Assembly (NCBI RefSeq): GCF_003050745.1
Contig: NZ_QAOF01000003.1
Coordinates: 186,001-250,000 of the forward strand
DNA: 64,000 nucleotides
From: Sphingomonas sp. PP-CE-3G-477
GTDB taxonomy: Bacteria; Pseudomonadota; Alphaproteobacteria; Sphingomonadales; Sphingomonadaceae
Direction of reading: 5' to 3'
Below are positions 37,103 to 46,115 of the stretch, one piece after another (position 1 is the stretch's first letter; the number at the start of each line of letters is the position of its first letter). The notes beneath the pieces are model-generated. The model ran no database searches and was not told the DNA's origin. It saw nothing but the letters and a program-made list of their open reading frames with translations. The position numbers were made by a program, and so were the translations under genes.

Positions 37103-37378
37103 ATGATGATCAAGAACACCGCTTTGCGGATCGCTGCCGTATGCCTTTTTTCGAGCGCTGCGCCCGCCTGGGCCGGTGCGCCGGTGACCTGCATACAGTC
37201 CATCAGCAAGCCACGACTGGTGTGCGACGAGGGGGCCTGCATCCGCGTATCGGTCAGGGACCTGTGCGAGGCGGTTCGCGCATCCTATCCGGTCAAGCGA
37301 CGTAACCTCAAGCCGCTGCGCACCGAGGCGAACCCGGTCCGCGACGAACTGACGCTGCTGATCGCGAGCGTCAGCTGA
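37103..37378 (+). CDS. Small secreted hypothetical protein
   Basis: A 91-aa protein with a clear signal peptide (1-25, ending AWA). The mature part is about 66 residues with four cysteines (TCIQS, LVCDEGAC, DLC), consistent with two disulfides in the periplasm. GGGGGG lies 9 nt before tandem ATGs at 37103. The stop overlaps the 3' end of the convergent lactonase by eight bases. No family recognised. Confidence 0.65.
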   Translation: MMIKNTALRIAAVCLFSSAAPAWAGAPVTCIQSISKPRLVCDEGACIRVSVRDLCEAVRASYPVKRRNLKPLRTEANPVRDELTLLIASVS

Positions 37379-38423
37379 CCAGGGCGAATGCGGCGCCGGG
37401 AACGGCGACCGCCAAGCCGGTCGGGGCGAGCGTCCCGTCCGGCAGGATATCGAGCACCGTGACGCGGTGATCGCGTTCGTGGACGACGACCATCCGGCGC
37501 TCGTCCTGCGACATCATGAAGAACCGCGGCGACAGGCCACCGCTGGCGACATGCTGGATCGGTGTCGCGTCGCCGTGCGGATCGAGCGCGAAGACGGCGA
37601 TGCTCTCATGGCCGCGATTGGACACGTACAGCCGATCGCCGGCGGCATTCGCGCGGATATGCGCGACGATATTCGCACCGTGCCACGCGGGCGGAAGCGT
37701 CGACAGCGTGGCGCGTTCGCTGAGGCCGGTATCGTCGGCGTCCAGGACCACCAGGGTGTTCGTCAGTTCGCAGGCGAGATACGCCGTGCGCGGGTGACGC
37801 GGGTGGAACAGCATATGGCGCGGGCCAGACCCCGGCGGCGCGGCGAACGCGGTGTACGGCGTGCCGAAAATCCCTCGTTCCGCGTCGAACGGGAATGCCA
37901 GTACTTCATCCGTGCCCAGGTCCGTGACGTACAGCGTCCGGTTGTCCGGGCCGAAGCCGACCCAATGCGCGTGCGGCGAAAGCTGGCGTTCGGGATTAGG
38001 CCCGCTGCCGCTGTTGGCGTGCACGAAGGGCGGGGCGATCGGCAGTCCGCCGGCATCCAGCCGGTACAACGCGACGCTGCCGCTCATGTAGTTGGCAACC
38101 GCGACCCAGGATTGCGTAGCGTCGAGCGCGACGTGGCAGGGCGCCGCGCCGCCGGTCGTGACTTGCGCGAGACGACGCCACTCCCGGTCCGCGTACCGGT
38201 GTACGCCGAGGGTCCCGTCGTCGCGCTCGTCGACCAGATAGTGCAGATCGAACCGCGACGCGTACGCGCCGAACGAGGCGTTCGATGCGTCAAGATAGGC
38301 AGCGCCGATCGCCAGTCCATCGTCGTGATCCAGCAGCGGATAGAGACCGGCCCCGCCACCGCCGGTATAGGTCCCGATCCAGCGGCAGTCGTTGAAGGCA
38401 GGCGACGTCTCGGGTTCGATCAT
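37371..38423 (-). CDS. Lactonase family protein (6-phosphogluconolactonase-like beta-propeller)
   Basis: A 350-aa seven-bladed propeller of the YbhE/Pgl family, whose characterised members hydrolyse 6-phosphogluconolactone. The family blocks are visible: WIGTYTGGGGAGLY at the N-terminus, GGAAPCHVALD, LSPHAHWVGFGPDN, LGTDEVLAF, GSGPRHMLFHP, NRGHESIAVF and SGGLSPRFF. The ATG at 38423 is used; 12 more upstream codons are open. No signal peptide, so cytosolic. True substrate uncertain. Confidence 0.88.
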   Translation of the reverse strand: MIEPETSPAFNDCRWIGTYTGGGGAGLYPLLDHDDGLAIGAAYLDASNASFGAYASRFDLHYLVDERDDGTLGVHRYADREWRRLAQVTTGGAAPCHVALDATQSWVAVANYMSGSVALYRLDAGGLPIAPPFVHANSGSGPNPERQLSPHAHWVGFGPDNRTLYVTDLGTDEVLAFPFDAERGIFGTPYTAFAAPPGSGPRHMLFHPRHPRTAYLACELTNTLVVLDADDTGLSERATLSTLPPAWHGANIVAHIRANAAGDRLYVSNRGHESIAVFALDPHGDATPIQHVASGGLSPRFFMMSQDERRMVVVHERDHRVTVLDILPDGTLAPTGLAVAVPGAAFALVS

Positions 38424-38480
38424 GCCGCCGTCCCTAACGCCGTTTCGCGGCACCGTCACACGCCGACCGCCCGTCGACGT

Positions 38481-38627
38481 TCAGACCCTCAACAGCCCGA
38501 TCAACTGCTCGCGGTACAGCAGGGCCAGCTCTTCGTGCATCCGGGCGACGCCGGCGTTCGGCGCGCGGCGGGCGAGGACGGACTGGTCGTCCATACGGCG
38601 CTCGATCACGGAAGGCGGCGGAAGCAT
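38481..38627 (-). CDS. Small hypothetical protein (48 aa)
   Basis: Starts MLPPPSVIERRMDDQSVLA and ends in the helical MHEELALLYREQLIGLL. The ATG at 38627 is preceded by GGAG at 6 nt, an ideal spacing. Short proteins of this form occur in sphingomonads with unknown function. A longer frame upstream (to 38909) is not coding-like. Confidence 0.6.
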   Translation of the reverse strand: MLPPPSVIERRMDDQSVLARRAPNAGVARMHEELALLYREQLIGLLRV

Positions 38628-38759
38628 ATCCATCTCCGCCCGTGTTGGACCCGTTATGTTGCGGTCGAATTTCGCGAGACGGTTAACGCCCTGCAATTCC
38701 GTACCAAAAGCGCGTTTCCCGGGCTGGCGTTGCCGTCGGCCTTGGCCTACCGCGACACC

Positions 38760-39017
38760 ATGGGCGATCTGGATAGACTGGTTCCTTCGGGGATCATCGA
38801 GCAATGGGTCTATCACCTGCGACGGCAGCGTTCGCGGGCGACGGACGCGATATGGCTGATAGAACAGGGCTTTACCCTGCATGACGGCCAGGACGGCGTA
38901 CCGCAGCACGATGCGACCGCCCGCTGGCGCGCCGAGCAGGAAACCGTCGTCGAGGAAGTGACCGCGTTGCTGGCGCTGTACGACGGCATCAACCTGGGCA
39001 AGGCGGATATCGCCTGA
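38760..39017 (+). CDS. Small hypothetical protein (85 aa)
   Basis: An 85-codon ORF (MGDLDRLVPSGIIEQWVYHL near the start), rich in charged residues and helical, ending in VTALLALYDGINLGKADIA. Divergent from the 48-aa gene. The frame is open upstream, so the start is uncertain, and no ribosome binding site is obvious. No domain recognised. Confidence 0.5.
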   Translation: MGDLDRLVPSGIIEQWVYHLRRQRSRATDAIWLIEQGFTLHDGQDGVPQHDATARWRAEQETVVEEVTALLALYDGINLGKADIA

Positions 39018-39039
39018 GCCGAGGCGTCATGCCGGTGCC

Positions 39040-39312
39040 TTATGTGGCGTCGCCGTAGCTCTCGCGCATCAACCAGCCGGTATGCTGCAACGACGAACTC
39101 TTCGGCGGTTCGGCGTCGGGCATGTCCGCGACCAGTTCGGCCGACGCCGCGAGTTGCAGATGGTTCTCGCTCAGCAGCAAATGCGCCGCGCGACCCGCGT
39201 CCGACTGCGAACGGCGAGCGAGCGCCTTTTCCTGCTCGGCCCGATCCTGATGATACTGGACCTGCGCACGCCACGCTTCCGCGTTCGCAGTCGGTAGAGT
39301 GTTGTCGTTCAT
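39040..39312 (-). CDS. Small hypothetical protein (90 aa)
   Basis: A hydrophilic helical protein whose central part, AQVQYHQDRAEQEKALARRS, looks like a short coiled coil. GGAG 6 nt before the ATG at 39312 fixes the start. It follows the RND outer-membrane factor gene on the same strand by 83 nt and may be on the same message. Function unknown. Confidence 0.6.
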   Translation of the reverse strand: MNDNTLPTANAEAWRAQVQYHQDRAEQEKALARRSQSDAGRAAHLLLSENHLQLAASAELVADMPDAEPPKSSSLQHTGWLMRESYGDAT

Positions 39313-39395
39313 GATGATCTCCATCGGCATGACCGGATTGATGCGTTTTAGTTTCTCGCTTGTTGCAGAAGGTGGTTAATGCGTCGGTCCGGTCG

Positions 39396-40805
39396 TCAAA
39401 CGGGCTTGGGCGCGCCCTGCCAGCCGCCACCGAGTGCGCGGAACAGGTCGACTTGCGCGCCTGCAATACGCGCGTTGGCAGCCGCGAGGTCGGTGTCGGT
39501 ATCCGCCAACGTACGCTCGGCGTCGAGGACGTCGAGGAAGTCGATCTGGCCTTCGCGCTGGCGGGCGCGGGTGATGCGGGCGGCGGTCGCGGCGTTGTCG
39601 TGCGCGGACTGGAGTTGCGTGCGGCGATCGAGTTCGCGGGCGTAGTTCGACAGCGCGGTCTCGGTTTCCTCGAGTGCGGTGAGGACGCTGCCATCGAAAT
39701 TGGCGAGTGCGCCACGCGAGTCCGCCTCGGCGCCGGCGATCCTCGCGCGCGCGGCGGACTGGTTGAGCGACCAGTTCAGGAGTGGTCCTAGCAGCCAGCG
39801 GATTGGGCCGCCCGTGAAGATGTCGCCAACGCTAAGCGCGGTCGAGCCGATTGATCCACCGAGCGAGATCTGAGGATAGAGCTGCGAGGTCTGGACGCCG
39901 ATCCGCGCGGTGGCGGCGGCCAGCCGACGTTCGGCGGCGTGGACGTCGGGGCGGCGTGCGAGCAGCGCCGCGCCGTCGCCGATCGGGATCGGCTGATCGA
40001 GGCGGGGCGTGGTGGTGCGCGCGCCGGCGGTTGCGGGCAGGTCCTGCGGGGTGCGGCCGGTGAGCGTGGCTAAACGGAAGAGTGCGGCTTGGCGCTCGGC
40101 CTCGATCTGCGGAATGTTGGCGGCGCGCTGGTCGCGCAGGGCTGCGATCCGGACCTGGTCGAGGCGGGCTGCACGACCGGCGTCGACGCGCTTGCCGGTC
40201 AGCGTATTCGACTTGTCGAGCAGGTCGACGATCCGCCGGGCGACCGCCAGGCGTTCGGCGGACGAGGCTGCGTCGACATAGGCGCGCGTGGTGGCGGCGA
40301 CGATCGAGACGCGGACGGCGTCCGCATCGGCCTGCGCGGCGCCGACGTCACCGCGAGCGGCTTCGACGTTGCGGCGGACTCGGCCGGCGAGATCGACCTC
40401 GTAGCTGACGGCCAGGCCTACGTCGTAGGTGGCGCGCTCACGGTCGAGACCGGGCAGGTTCTGGAGTTGCGAGGTGCGGGCGTAGTTGCCGCTCGCGCCC
40501 GCGTTCACCTGGGGTTCGCGGTCGGTCTTCGCGCCGCGCAACGACGCGCGGGCGCTGTCGAGCCGCGCGACGGCGACGCGGAGATCGGTGTTCGCTGCCA
40601 ATGCATCCGCGACGAGGCTGTCGAGGACCGGGTCGCGGTACATCCGCCACCAGTCATTATCTGGCGCGGTCGTGACAGTCGCAGTATTCGCGGTGACGAA
40701 CGACGCCGCCGCTTTGGGTGGGGTGATCGGCGCGACATAGTCGGGGCCGGCGGCGCATGCGGCGAGCGTCAGCGCCGAGAGGCTCGCGAGGAGGGCGGAC
40801 TTCAT
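39396..40805 (-). CDS. RND efflux outer-membrane lipoprotein (NodT family)
   Basis: A 469-aa outer-membrane channel of the OprM type, with lipobox LAAC (acylated Cys17) and two OEP repeats. N-terminal features such as DNDWWRMYRDPVLDSLVADAL and the C-terminal YPQISLGGSIGSTAL and NWSLNQSAARARIAGAEA are characteristic. The start at 40805 lies 11 nt after the pump gene stop. It completes the RND tripartite set encoded on the same strand. A second NodT-type protein is encoded at 32582. Confidence 0.93.
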   Translation of the reverse strand: MKSALLASLSALTLAACAAGPDYVAPITPPKAAASFVTANTATVTTAPDNDWWRMYRDPVLDSLVADALAANTDLRVAVARLDSARASLRGAKTDREPQVNAGASGNYARTSQLQNLPGLDRERATYDVGLAVSYEVDLAGRVRRNVEAARGDVGAAQADADAVRVSIVAATTRAYVDAASSAERLAVARRIVDLLDKSNTLTGKRVDAGRAARLDQVRIAALRDQRAANIPQIEAERQAALFRLATLTGRTPQDLPATAGARTTTPRLDQPIPIGDGAALLARRPDVHAAERRLAAATARIGVQTSQLYPQISLGGSIGSTALSVGDIFTGGPIRWLLGPLLNWSLNQSAARARIAGAEADSRGALANFDGSVLTALEETETALSNYARELDRRTQLQSAHDNAATAARITRARQREGQIDFLDVLDAERTLADTDTDLAAANARIAGAQVDLFRALGGGWQGAPKPV

Positions 40806-40815
40806 GATGCTGGTC

Positions 40816-43800
40816 CTATTCGGCTGGCTGAAGGGTCGCGGCTGGGGCTGGACGGCGGCGTTCGAACCGCAGCGCCAGCGCCCGTGCGACGACATAGAAG
40901 GTGGGGGTGAAGAGCAGCCCGAACCCGGTCACGCCGATCATCCCGAAGAACACCGCGGTCCCGAGCGCCTGGCGAAGTTCCGCGCCGGCACCGGTCGCGA
41001 TCACCAGCGGCACCGCGCCGAGGATGAACGCGAAGCTCGTCATCAGGATCGGCCGCAACCGGTCCTTCGCCGCGCGGACTGCGGCCTCGACGGGGGTGAG
41101 GCCGTCCTGTTCCTCGGCCTGCTTGGCGAACTCCACGACCAGGATCGCGTTCTTCGCGGCGAGCGCAATCAGCACGACCAGGCCGATCTGCGTGAGGACG
41201 TTGTTGTCCATGCCCCGCAGGTTCACGCCGGTCATCGCCGCCAACAGGCACATCGGCACGATCAGGATGATCGCGAGCGGCAACGTCAGGCTCTCGTACT
41301 GCGCGGCGAGCACGAGGAAGACGAACACCACCGCCATGCCGAAGACGAGCGCGGCGGTGCTGCCGGCGGCCTTTTGCTGGTAGGCAATGCCGGTCCATTC
41401 ATGCGCATAGCCCGCGGGCAACGACGCATCGGCAAGCTTCTCCATCGCGACCAGCGACTGGCCGGACGAATAGCCCTTGGCGGTGTCCCCATCGACCTCG
41501 ACCGCGGGGAACAGGTTGTAGCGGACCACGCGGTACGGGCCGGTCTTGTCCTTGAACGTCGAGACCGAGCCGACCGGGACCATCTGGCCCGAGTTGGAGC
41601 GCGTCTTGAGGTTGGCGATGTCCGCGGTGGTATTGCGGAACGGTGCGTCCGCCTGCGCGGTGACGCGGTAGGTGCGACCCAACAGGTTGAAGTCGTTGAC
41701 GAATGCCGAGCCGAGATAGACCTGCAACGCCTCGAACACGCGCTCCGGGGGGACGCCGAGGAGGTTGGCCTTGGCGCGGTCGACGTCGGCGAAGATGCGC
41801 GGCGTGGCGGTGTCGAAGAACGTGTATATCTGGGCGAGACCCTTGGTCTGGTTCGCCTGGCCGATCAGTGCGTAACTCGTCTTGCCGAGGTCGGCGTAAC
41901 CGTGGCCGCCCTGGTCCTGCACCATCAGGCGATAGCCGCCGGCCGAGCCGATGCCCTGGATCAGTGGTGGCGGGACGATCAGTAGGCGCGCTTCGGTGAT
42001 GTCGCCGGTCGCCTTCTGCGATTCCGCCATGATGCTGGCCAATGTGACGCCGAGCTTCTTGCGTTCCTCGAAGCTCTTGAGCGGGATGTACGCGGCGGCA
42101 GAGTTGGGGGCGAGCGTCTGCGACGGACCGTCGAAGCCCGCGAGCATGACCGCGCCCTTGACGCCGGCGAGCGGCAGGATGCGTTTCGCGACCTTCTGCA
42201 TGACGGCATCCGTGCGCTCGACCGACGAGCCGGGCGGAAGTTGGATGACGGTCAGGAAGTAGCCCTGATCCTGCGCGGGCACGAAGCCCGATGGCGTGAT
42301 CGTGAACACGCCGACCGTGACCGCGATCAGCGCGGCATAGGCGATCATCATCCGGCGCGGCGCGGTGACTAGGCGCGCGGTGAGGCGGGCATAGCTCTCG
42401 CTCATCCGCTCGAACCCGCGGTTGAAGGCGTCGCCGGCGCGTCGAACGGTACGGGTCAGGCGGTTGCCCGAGTCCGCGGGGGCAGTCGGCTTGAGCAGCA
42501 TCGCGGCGAGTGCCGGCGACAGCGTCAGCGAGATCAGCAGCGAGATGATCGTCGCGGTCGAGATCGTCACCGCGAACTGGCGGTAGAACGCGCCGGAGAG
42601 GCCGGTGAGGAACACGGTCGGGATGAACACCGCGCACAGCACGAGCACGATCGCGACGAGCGCGCCCGACACTTCGTCCATCGACGTACGCGCCGCCTCC
42701 AACGGGGAGAGCCCGTGCTCGAGGTTGCGCTCGACATTCTCGACCACGACGATCGCGTCATCGACGACGATGCCGATCGCGAGGACGAGGCCGAACAGCG
42801 ACAGGTTGTTGAGGCTGTACCCGGCGGCGGCGAGCACCGCGAAGGTGCCAATCAGCGAGACCGGGATCGCGACGATCGGGATGATCGCCGCGCGCCACTT
42901 CTGCAGGAAGACGAGGATGACGAGCACGACGAGGACCATCGCTTCGAAGAGCGTGTGCTTCACCGCGTCGATCGACTGCGCGATGAACTCAGTCGGGTTG
43001 TAGATGACCTTGTATTCGAGGCCCTTGGGGAAGCGCTTCGACATGCTTTCCATCTCGGCGGTGACGGCCTGCGCCGCGCCGAGCGCGTTCGAGCCGGGAC
43101 GCTGGAAGACCGCGGCGATGACCGTGGGCTTGCCGCTGAGATAGGTATTCGCGCCGTAATCCTGCGCGCCGAGTTCGACACGCGCGACGTCCGAGACGCG
43201 GACCTGGCGGCCTTGCGCGTCGGTGCGGATCACGACGTCCGCGAACTGCTTCGGATCGGTCAGGCGGCCTTGGGTTTCGACGTTCAACTGGAACGCGCTG
43301 TTGCCCTTGTCATAGGGCGGCTGGCCGAGTGTACCGGCAGCGACCTGGACGTTCTGCGCACGCAGAGCGGCGACGATCTCGCCGGCGGTGAGGTCGAGTG
43401 CGGCGGCGCGGCCGGGATCGATCCAGACGCGCATGGAGTAATCGCGCGCACCGAACAGCTGCACGTCGCCGACGCCGTCGATACGGCTGAGGCGATCGCG
43501 GACCTGGGTCAGCGCGTAGTTGGAGATATAGCCGCGGTCGAGCGAGTTGTCGGGCGAGACGAGGTTCACCACCATCAGGAAGTCGGGCGACGTCTTGCGC
43601 GTCACCACGCCGAGACGCTGGACGTCTTCGGGCAGGCGCGGGACGGCGACGGCGACGCGGTTCTGGACGAGCACCTGCGCGGCGTCGAGGTTGGTGCCGA
43701 TCTTGAAGGTGACGGTGATCGTCACCTTGCCGTCACCGGTCGATTGCGACGACTGGTACAGCATGTTGTCGACGCCGTTGATCTCCTGCTCGATCGGCGC

Positions 43801-43992
43801 GGCGACGGTTTCGGCGACCGTCTCGGCGGAGGCGCCGGGATACGTCGCGCTGACGGTGACGGTGGGGGGGACGATGTCGGGATATTGCGACACCGGCAGC
43901 GTCATGTAGGCGATCGCGCCGACGATCGTGATGATCACCGCGATCACGCCCGCGAAGATCGGCCGGGTGATGAAGAAGCGCGAGAAGCGCAT
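40816..43992 (-). CDS. RND multidrug efflux permease (HAE1 family, AcrB/MexB-like)
   Basis: A 1058-aa inner-membrane proton antiporter with the standard 12 TM helices and two large periplasmic loops. It begins MRFSRFFITRPIFAGVIAVI; the proton relay is visible as GIVVDDAIVVVENVERNL in TM4, and the second half repeats GLVVLIALAAKNAILVVEF. The ATG at 43992 is taken; the frame upstream runs into the family B repeat. It works with the adaptor and outer-membrane factor encoded around it. Confidence 0.95.
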   Translation of the reverse strand: MRFSRFFITRPIFAGVIAVIITIVGAIAYMTLPVSQYPDIVPPTVTVSATYPGASAETVAETVAAPIEQEINGVDNMLYQSSQSTGDGKVTITVTFKIGTNLDAAQVLVQNRVAVAVPRLPEDVQRLGVVTRKTSPDFLMVVNLVSPDNSLDRGYISNYALTQVRDRLSRIDGVGDVQLFGARDYSMRVWIDPGRAAALDLTAGEIVAALRAQNVQVAAGTLGQPPYDKGNSAFQLNVETQGRLTDPKQFADVVIRTDAQGRQVRVSDVARVELGAQDYGANTYLSGKPTVIAAVFQRPGSNALGAAQAVTAEMESMSKRFPKGLEYKVIYNPTEFIAQSIDAVKHTLFEAMVLVVLVILVFLQKWRAAIIPIVAIPVSLIGTFAVLAAAGYSLNNLSLFGLVLAIGIVVDDAIVVVENVERNLEHGLSPLEAARTSMDEVSGALVAIVLVLCAVFIPTVFLTGLSGAFYRQFAVTISTATIISLLISLTLSPALAAMLLKPTAPADSGNRLTRTVRRAGDAFNRGFERMSESYARLTARLVTAPRRMMIAYAALIAVTVGVFTITPSGFVPAQDQGYFLTVIQLPPGSSVERTDAVMQKVAKRILPLAGVKGAVMLAGFDGPSQTLAPNSAAAYIPLKSFEERKKLGVTLASIMAESQKATGDITEARLLIVPPPLIQGIGSAGGYRLMVQDQGGHGYADLGKTSYALIGQANQTKGLAQIYTFFDTATPRIFADVDRAKANLLGVPPERVFEALQVYLGSAFVNDFNLLGRTYRVTAQADAPFRNTTADIANLKTRSNSGQMVPVGSVSTFKDKTGPYRVVRYNLFPAVEVDGDTAKGYSSGQSLVAMEKLADASLPAGYAHEWTGIAYQQKAAGSTAALVFGMAVVFVFLVLAAQYESLTLPLAIILIVPMCLLAAMTGVNLRGMDNNVLTQIGLVVLIALAAKNAILVVEFAKQAEEQDGLTPVEAAVRAAKDRLRPILMTSFAFILGAVPLVIATGAGAELRQALGTAVFFGMIGVTGFGLLFTPTFYVVARALALRFERRRPAPAATLQPAE

Positions 43993-44029
43993 GGGAATTT
44001 CCTCGGTAGAGGGAGGCGGGCACGCGCCA

Positions 44030-44127
44030 ACACCACCCCGGCGGAGGCCGGGGCCCAGTTGGGCGAACCGCAATAATTACATCGAAACGCTATCCCACCT
44101 GGGCCCCGGCCTTCGCCGGGGTGGTGG
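44030..44127. repeat. Twin palindromic repeat, family B
   Basis: Inverted pair with a linker of about 35 nt, located inside the efflux operon between adaptor and pump genes. It abuts the adaptor stop codon. Confidence 0.85.
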
Positions 44128-45405
44128 TTACTTGGCGAGCGTGGCTTCACCCGAGATGGGCTGGACCGAGGCGGGCGCAGTCGTACCCGAGGCAACTACA
44201 ATCCGGCCGACCTTCGGCGCGACGGTCGCGCCGGGCATCGCCATCTGCGTACCCTGGATGATGATCCGGTCGTTCGGCCCGATCCCCGAGCGCACGATCC
44301 GCAGGCCATCGACCACCGGTCCGAGTTCGACCGGCTTCTGGCTCACGACGTTCTTCGCATCGATCGTCAGTAGAACCTTCCGAGCCTGATCGGTCTGCAC
44401 CGCGTCGTCTGGCACCAGCAGGGCCTGCCGCGTGCCCGCACTCGCGAGGCGCATGTTGCCGAACATCCCCGGCGTCAGGAAATACCCCGGGTTGGCGAGC
44501 ACCGCGCGACCACGGATCGTGCCCGACCGCTGGTCGAGCCCGTTGTCGGTGAAGTCGAGCTTCCCCTTCCAGCGATGCTCGGTCTCGTCCTGCAACTGGA
44601 TCTCGACCGCCGCCGGGGTCGCACCCGGCTGACGCGCGCGCTGCGTCTTGAGGTACAGCGCCTCGGAGCCATCGAACGTGAAGTAGATCGGGTCGAGCGC
44701 GTTGATCGTCGTCAAGACCGTGCCGCCGGTGCCTTCGCCGCCCGCGACCTGGTTGCCGGCATCGACACGGCGATCGGAAATGCGACCGCCGATCGGCGCG
44801 CGAACCTGCGTGAACCCGACGTCCAAGGCGCGAGCGCGTTCGCGAGCCTGTGCCGCGGCGAGTGCGGCCTGCGCTGCTTCGAGCCGACCGCGAAGGGCGT
44901 CGACTTCGCCGGCCGAGACCGCCTCGTCGGCGACCAGTCGCTGTGCGCGACCAAGATCGGTACGGGCGAGCGACAGAGCGCTGCGTGCACTCGCGACGTT
45001 GGCGTGTGCCTCGGCCAGAGCTGCGGCGGACGGGCGGGAGTCGATCGTGAAGAGCAACTGGCCCTTGCTGACGATCTCACCGTCGCGGAAGTGAATGCCG
45101 GTGACTTCGCCCGCGACGCGCGGGCGGATCTCGACGGTGCGGCTCGGTGCGAACCGGCCGACATAATCGTCCCACTCGCTGACCTGTCGGACGAGCGGCG
45201 AGGCGACCGTGACGGAGGCGGGCGGGGGTGCCGCCATTGCCGCATCCGGGTGATCGAACAGCTTCACGCCGACCGCGCCGAGCAGCGCGATCGGCACGAG
45301 CACCATTGCGCCGCGCTGCCATGCCGGCCGTCGGTGACGGTCCGCGGGCGGCGACGACACGACGTCGGCGTCGTTCGCGGCCGTGATCGTGGTAAGTTGG
45401 TTCAC
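44128..45405 (-). CDS. RND efflux periplasmic adaptor (AcrA/MexA-like)
   Basis: A 425-aa membrane fusion protein. After a short cytosolic arm there is one membrane helix (about 34-52, MVLVPIALLGAVGVKLF). The lipoyl halves flank a coiled-coil hairpin: RPRVAGEVTGIHFRDGEIV and FTQVRAPIGGRISDRRVDAGN. The beta-barrel and C-terminal RND MFP domains complete it. The start is GTG at 45405, overlapping the preceding ORF stop as GTGA, so translation is coupled to that small protein. Confidence 0.93.
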   Translation of the reverse strand: MNQLTTITAANDADVVSSPPADRHRRPAWQRGAMVLVPIALLGAVGVKLFDHPDAAMAAPPPASVTVASPLVRQVSEWDDYVGRFAPSRTVEIRPRVAGEVTGIHFRDGEIVSKGQLLFTIDSRPSAAALAEAHANVASARSALSLARTDLGRAQRLVADEAVSAGEVDALRGRLEAAQAALAAAQARERARALDVGFTQVRAPIGGRISDRRVDAGNQVAGGEGTGGTVLTTINALDPIYFTFDGSEALYLKTQRARQPGATPAAVEIQLQDETEHRWKGKLDFTDNGLDQRSGTIRGRAVLANPGYFLTPGMFGNMRLASAGTRQALLVPDDAVQTDQARKVLLTIDAKNVVSQKPVELGPVVDGLRIVRSGIGPNDRIIIQGTQMAMPGATVAPKVGRIVVASGTTAPASVQPISGEATLAK

Positions 45406-45800
45406 GCTGCGATGCTCCGCTTCTGCTGGATGCCGACGCGCATGCCGGTCACGCTCTCGACGAGCGTTTCGATCTGTGCCTCGGCAAAGCCGGCGGCGAG
45501 GAAGCCCTGGATCTCGGCCATCGGCAGCGCGAAACCGCGGCGCCAGGCGTACACGGCCATCCGCCGCAGCGCCTCGAGACGAGGGTCGGCGAGCCGCGAC
45601 GCGGTGCTGAGCCCGAACAGGCTGCCCATTGCGCGCGACATGCGGCTCGGGCCGGACAGGCTACGCAAGGTGTCGCGCTTGGCGAGCGCGATGACGCTCC
45701 ATTCCAGCGCGGAAAAGCCGGTCGGGGCAGGGGCGGCGACCGTCTGCGTGCGGCTGGTGACGGGCGAAGCGAACATGTTGTCGAGGTCGAGATAAGCCAT
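45402..45800 (-). CDS. Uncharacterised protein, first gene of the RND efflux operon
   Basis: A 132-aa soluble protein starting MAYLDLDNMFASPV with an AAGGGGGA ribosome binding site. Helical segments EWSVIALAKRDTLRSL and LEALRRMAVYAWRRGFAL follow, and the end reads FAEAQIETLVESVTGMRVG. No HTH, signal or membrane segment is evident. It is translationally coupled to the adaptor gene and lies behind the TetR-controlled promoter, so it should be co-induced with the pump. Function unknown. Confidence 0.75.
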   Translation of the reverse strand: MAYLDLDNMFASPVTSRTQTVAAPAPTGFSALEWSVIALAKRDTLRSLSGPSRMSRAMGSLFGLSTASRLADPRLEALRRMAVYAWRRGFALPMAEIQGFLAAGFAEAQIETLVESVTGMRVGIQQKRSIAA

Positions 45801-46024
45801 GGGATTGTCCCCCTTGTAATCTTGGGCAAGCGCTGGCCTTCGTCGGTGGACGGTCCACCGACGTCAGCTGGTCGCGAGGCGTGCGCGGTCGTTGCCGGCA
45901 CATCACCGTGCCGCGCTTGCCCGCTTGGAATTGTCGAAAATCAGGCCGAAGCCGTCTTAGGTTTGAACCGTGGTCATGGGTTGGTGTCCCCGGCTGCCCC
46001 ATCCGAAGTAGGAGAGAGCTTCGA
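45801..46024 (-). other. Long 5' leader of the RND efflux operon
   Basis: About 225 nt between the predicted transcription start and the first gene, without a recognisable coding sequence. It contains a 23-bp palindrome near its 3' end. Such a long leader is unusual for this compact genome and may hold post-transcriptional control. Confidence 0.45.
45841..45863. promoter_or_regulatory. 23-bp palindrome in the efflux operon leader
   Basis: CGTCGGTGGAC - G - GTCCACCGACG: two perfect 11-bp arms around one base, 41 nt before the first start codon. It is either a second regulator-binding site or a strong hairpin in the leader mRNA. Confidence 0.6.
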
Positions 46025-46085
46025 TACCAGTCGGTATATAAACCTGACGTTCATCTAGTCAACAAGACTTTTGTACCGGCCGGTA
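46025..46085 (-). promoter_or_regulatory. TetR-controlled promoter of the RND efflux operon
   Basis: Read on the minus strand: -35 TTGACT (46062-46057), 16-nt spacer, -10 TATATA (46040-46035). Two palindromic boxes flank it: TACCGGCCGGTA (46074-46085) upstream of the -35, and TACCAGTCGGTA on the plus strand (46025-46036) overlapping the -10. Both match the box at the tetR start. This is the layout of a repressor that blocks polymerase. Confidence 0.7.
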
Positions 46086-46115
46086 TTTTTTCCTGCGGCG
46101 CGGTAGAAACCGTGT

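Noticed and set aside
38628..38909. Upstream extension of the 48-aa hypothetical gene
   Set aside because: It has no ribosome binding site, would overlap the opposite-strand gene, and is not like family proteins; the ATG at 38627 has GGAG at ideal spacing.
42715..44076. A 453-codon open frame antisense to the RND pump
   Set aside because: No domain and strongly biased composition; the pump on the minus strand is unmistakable.
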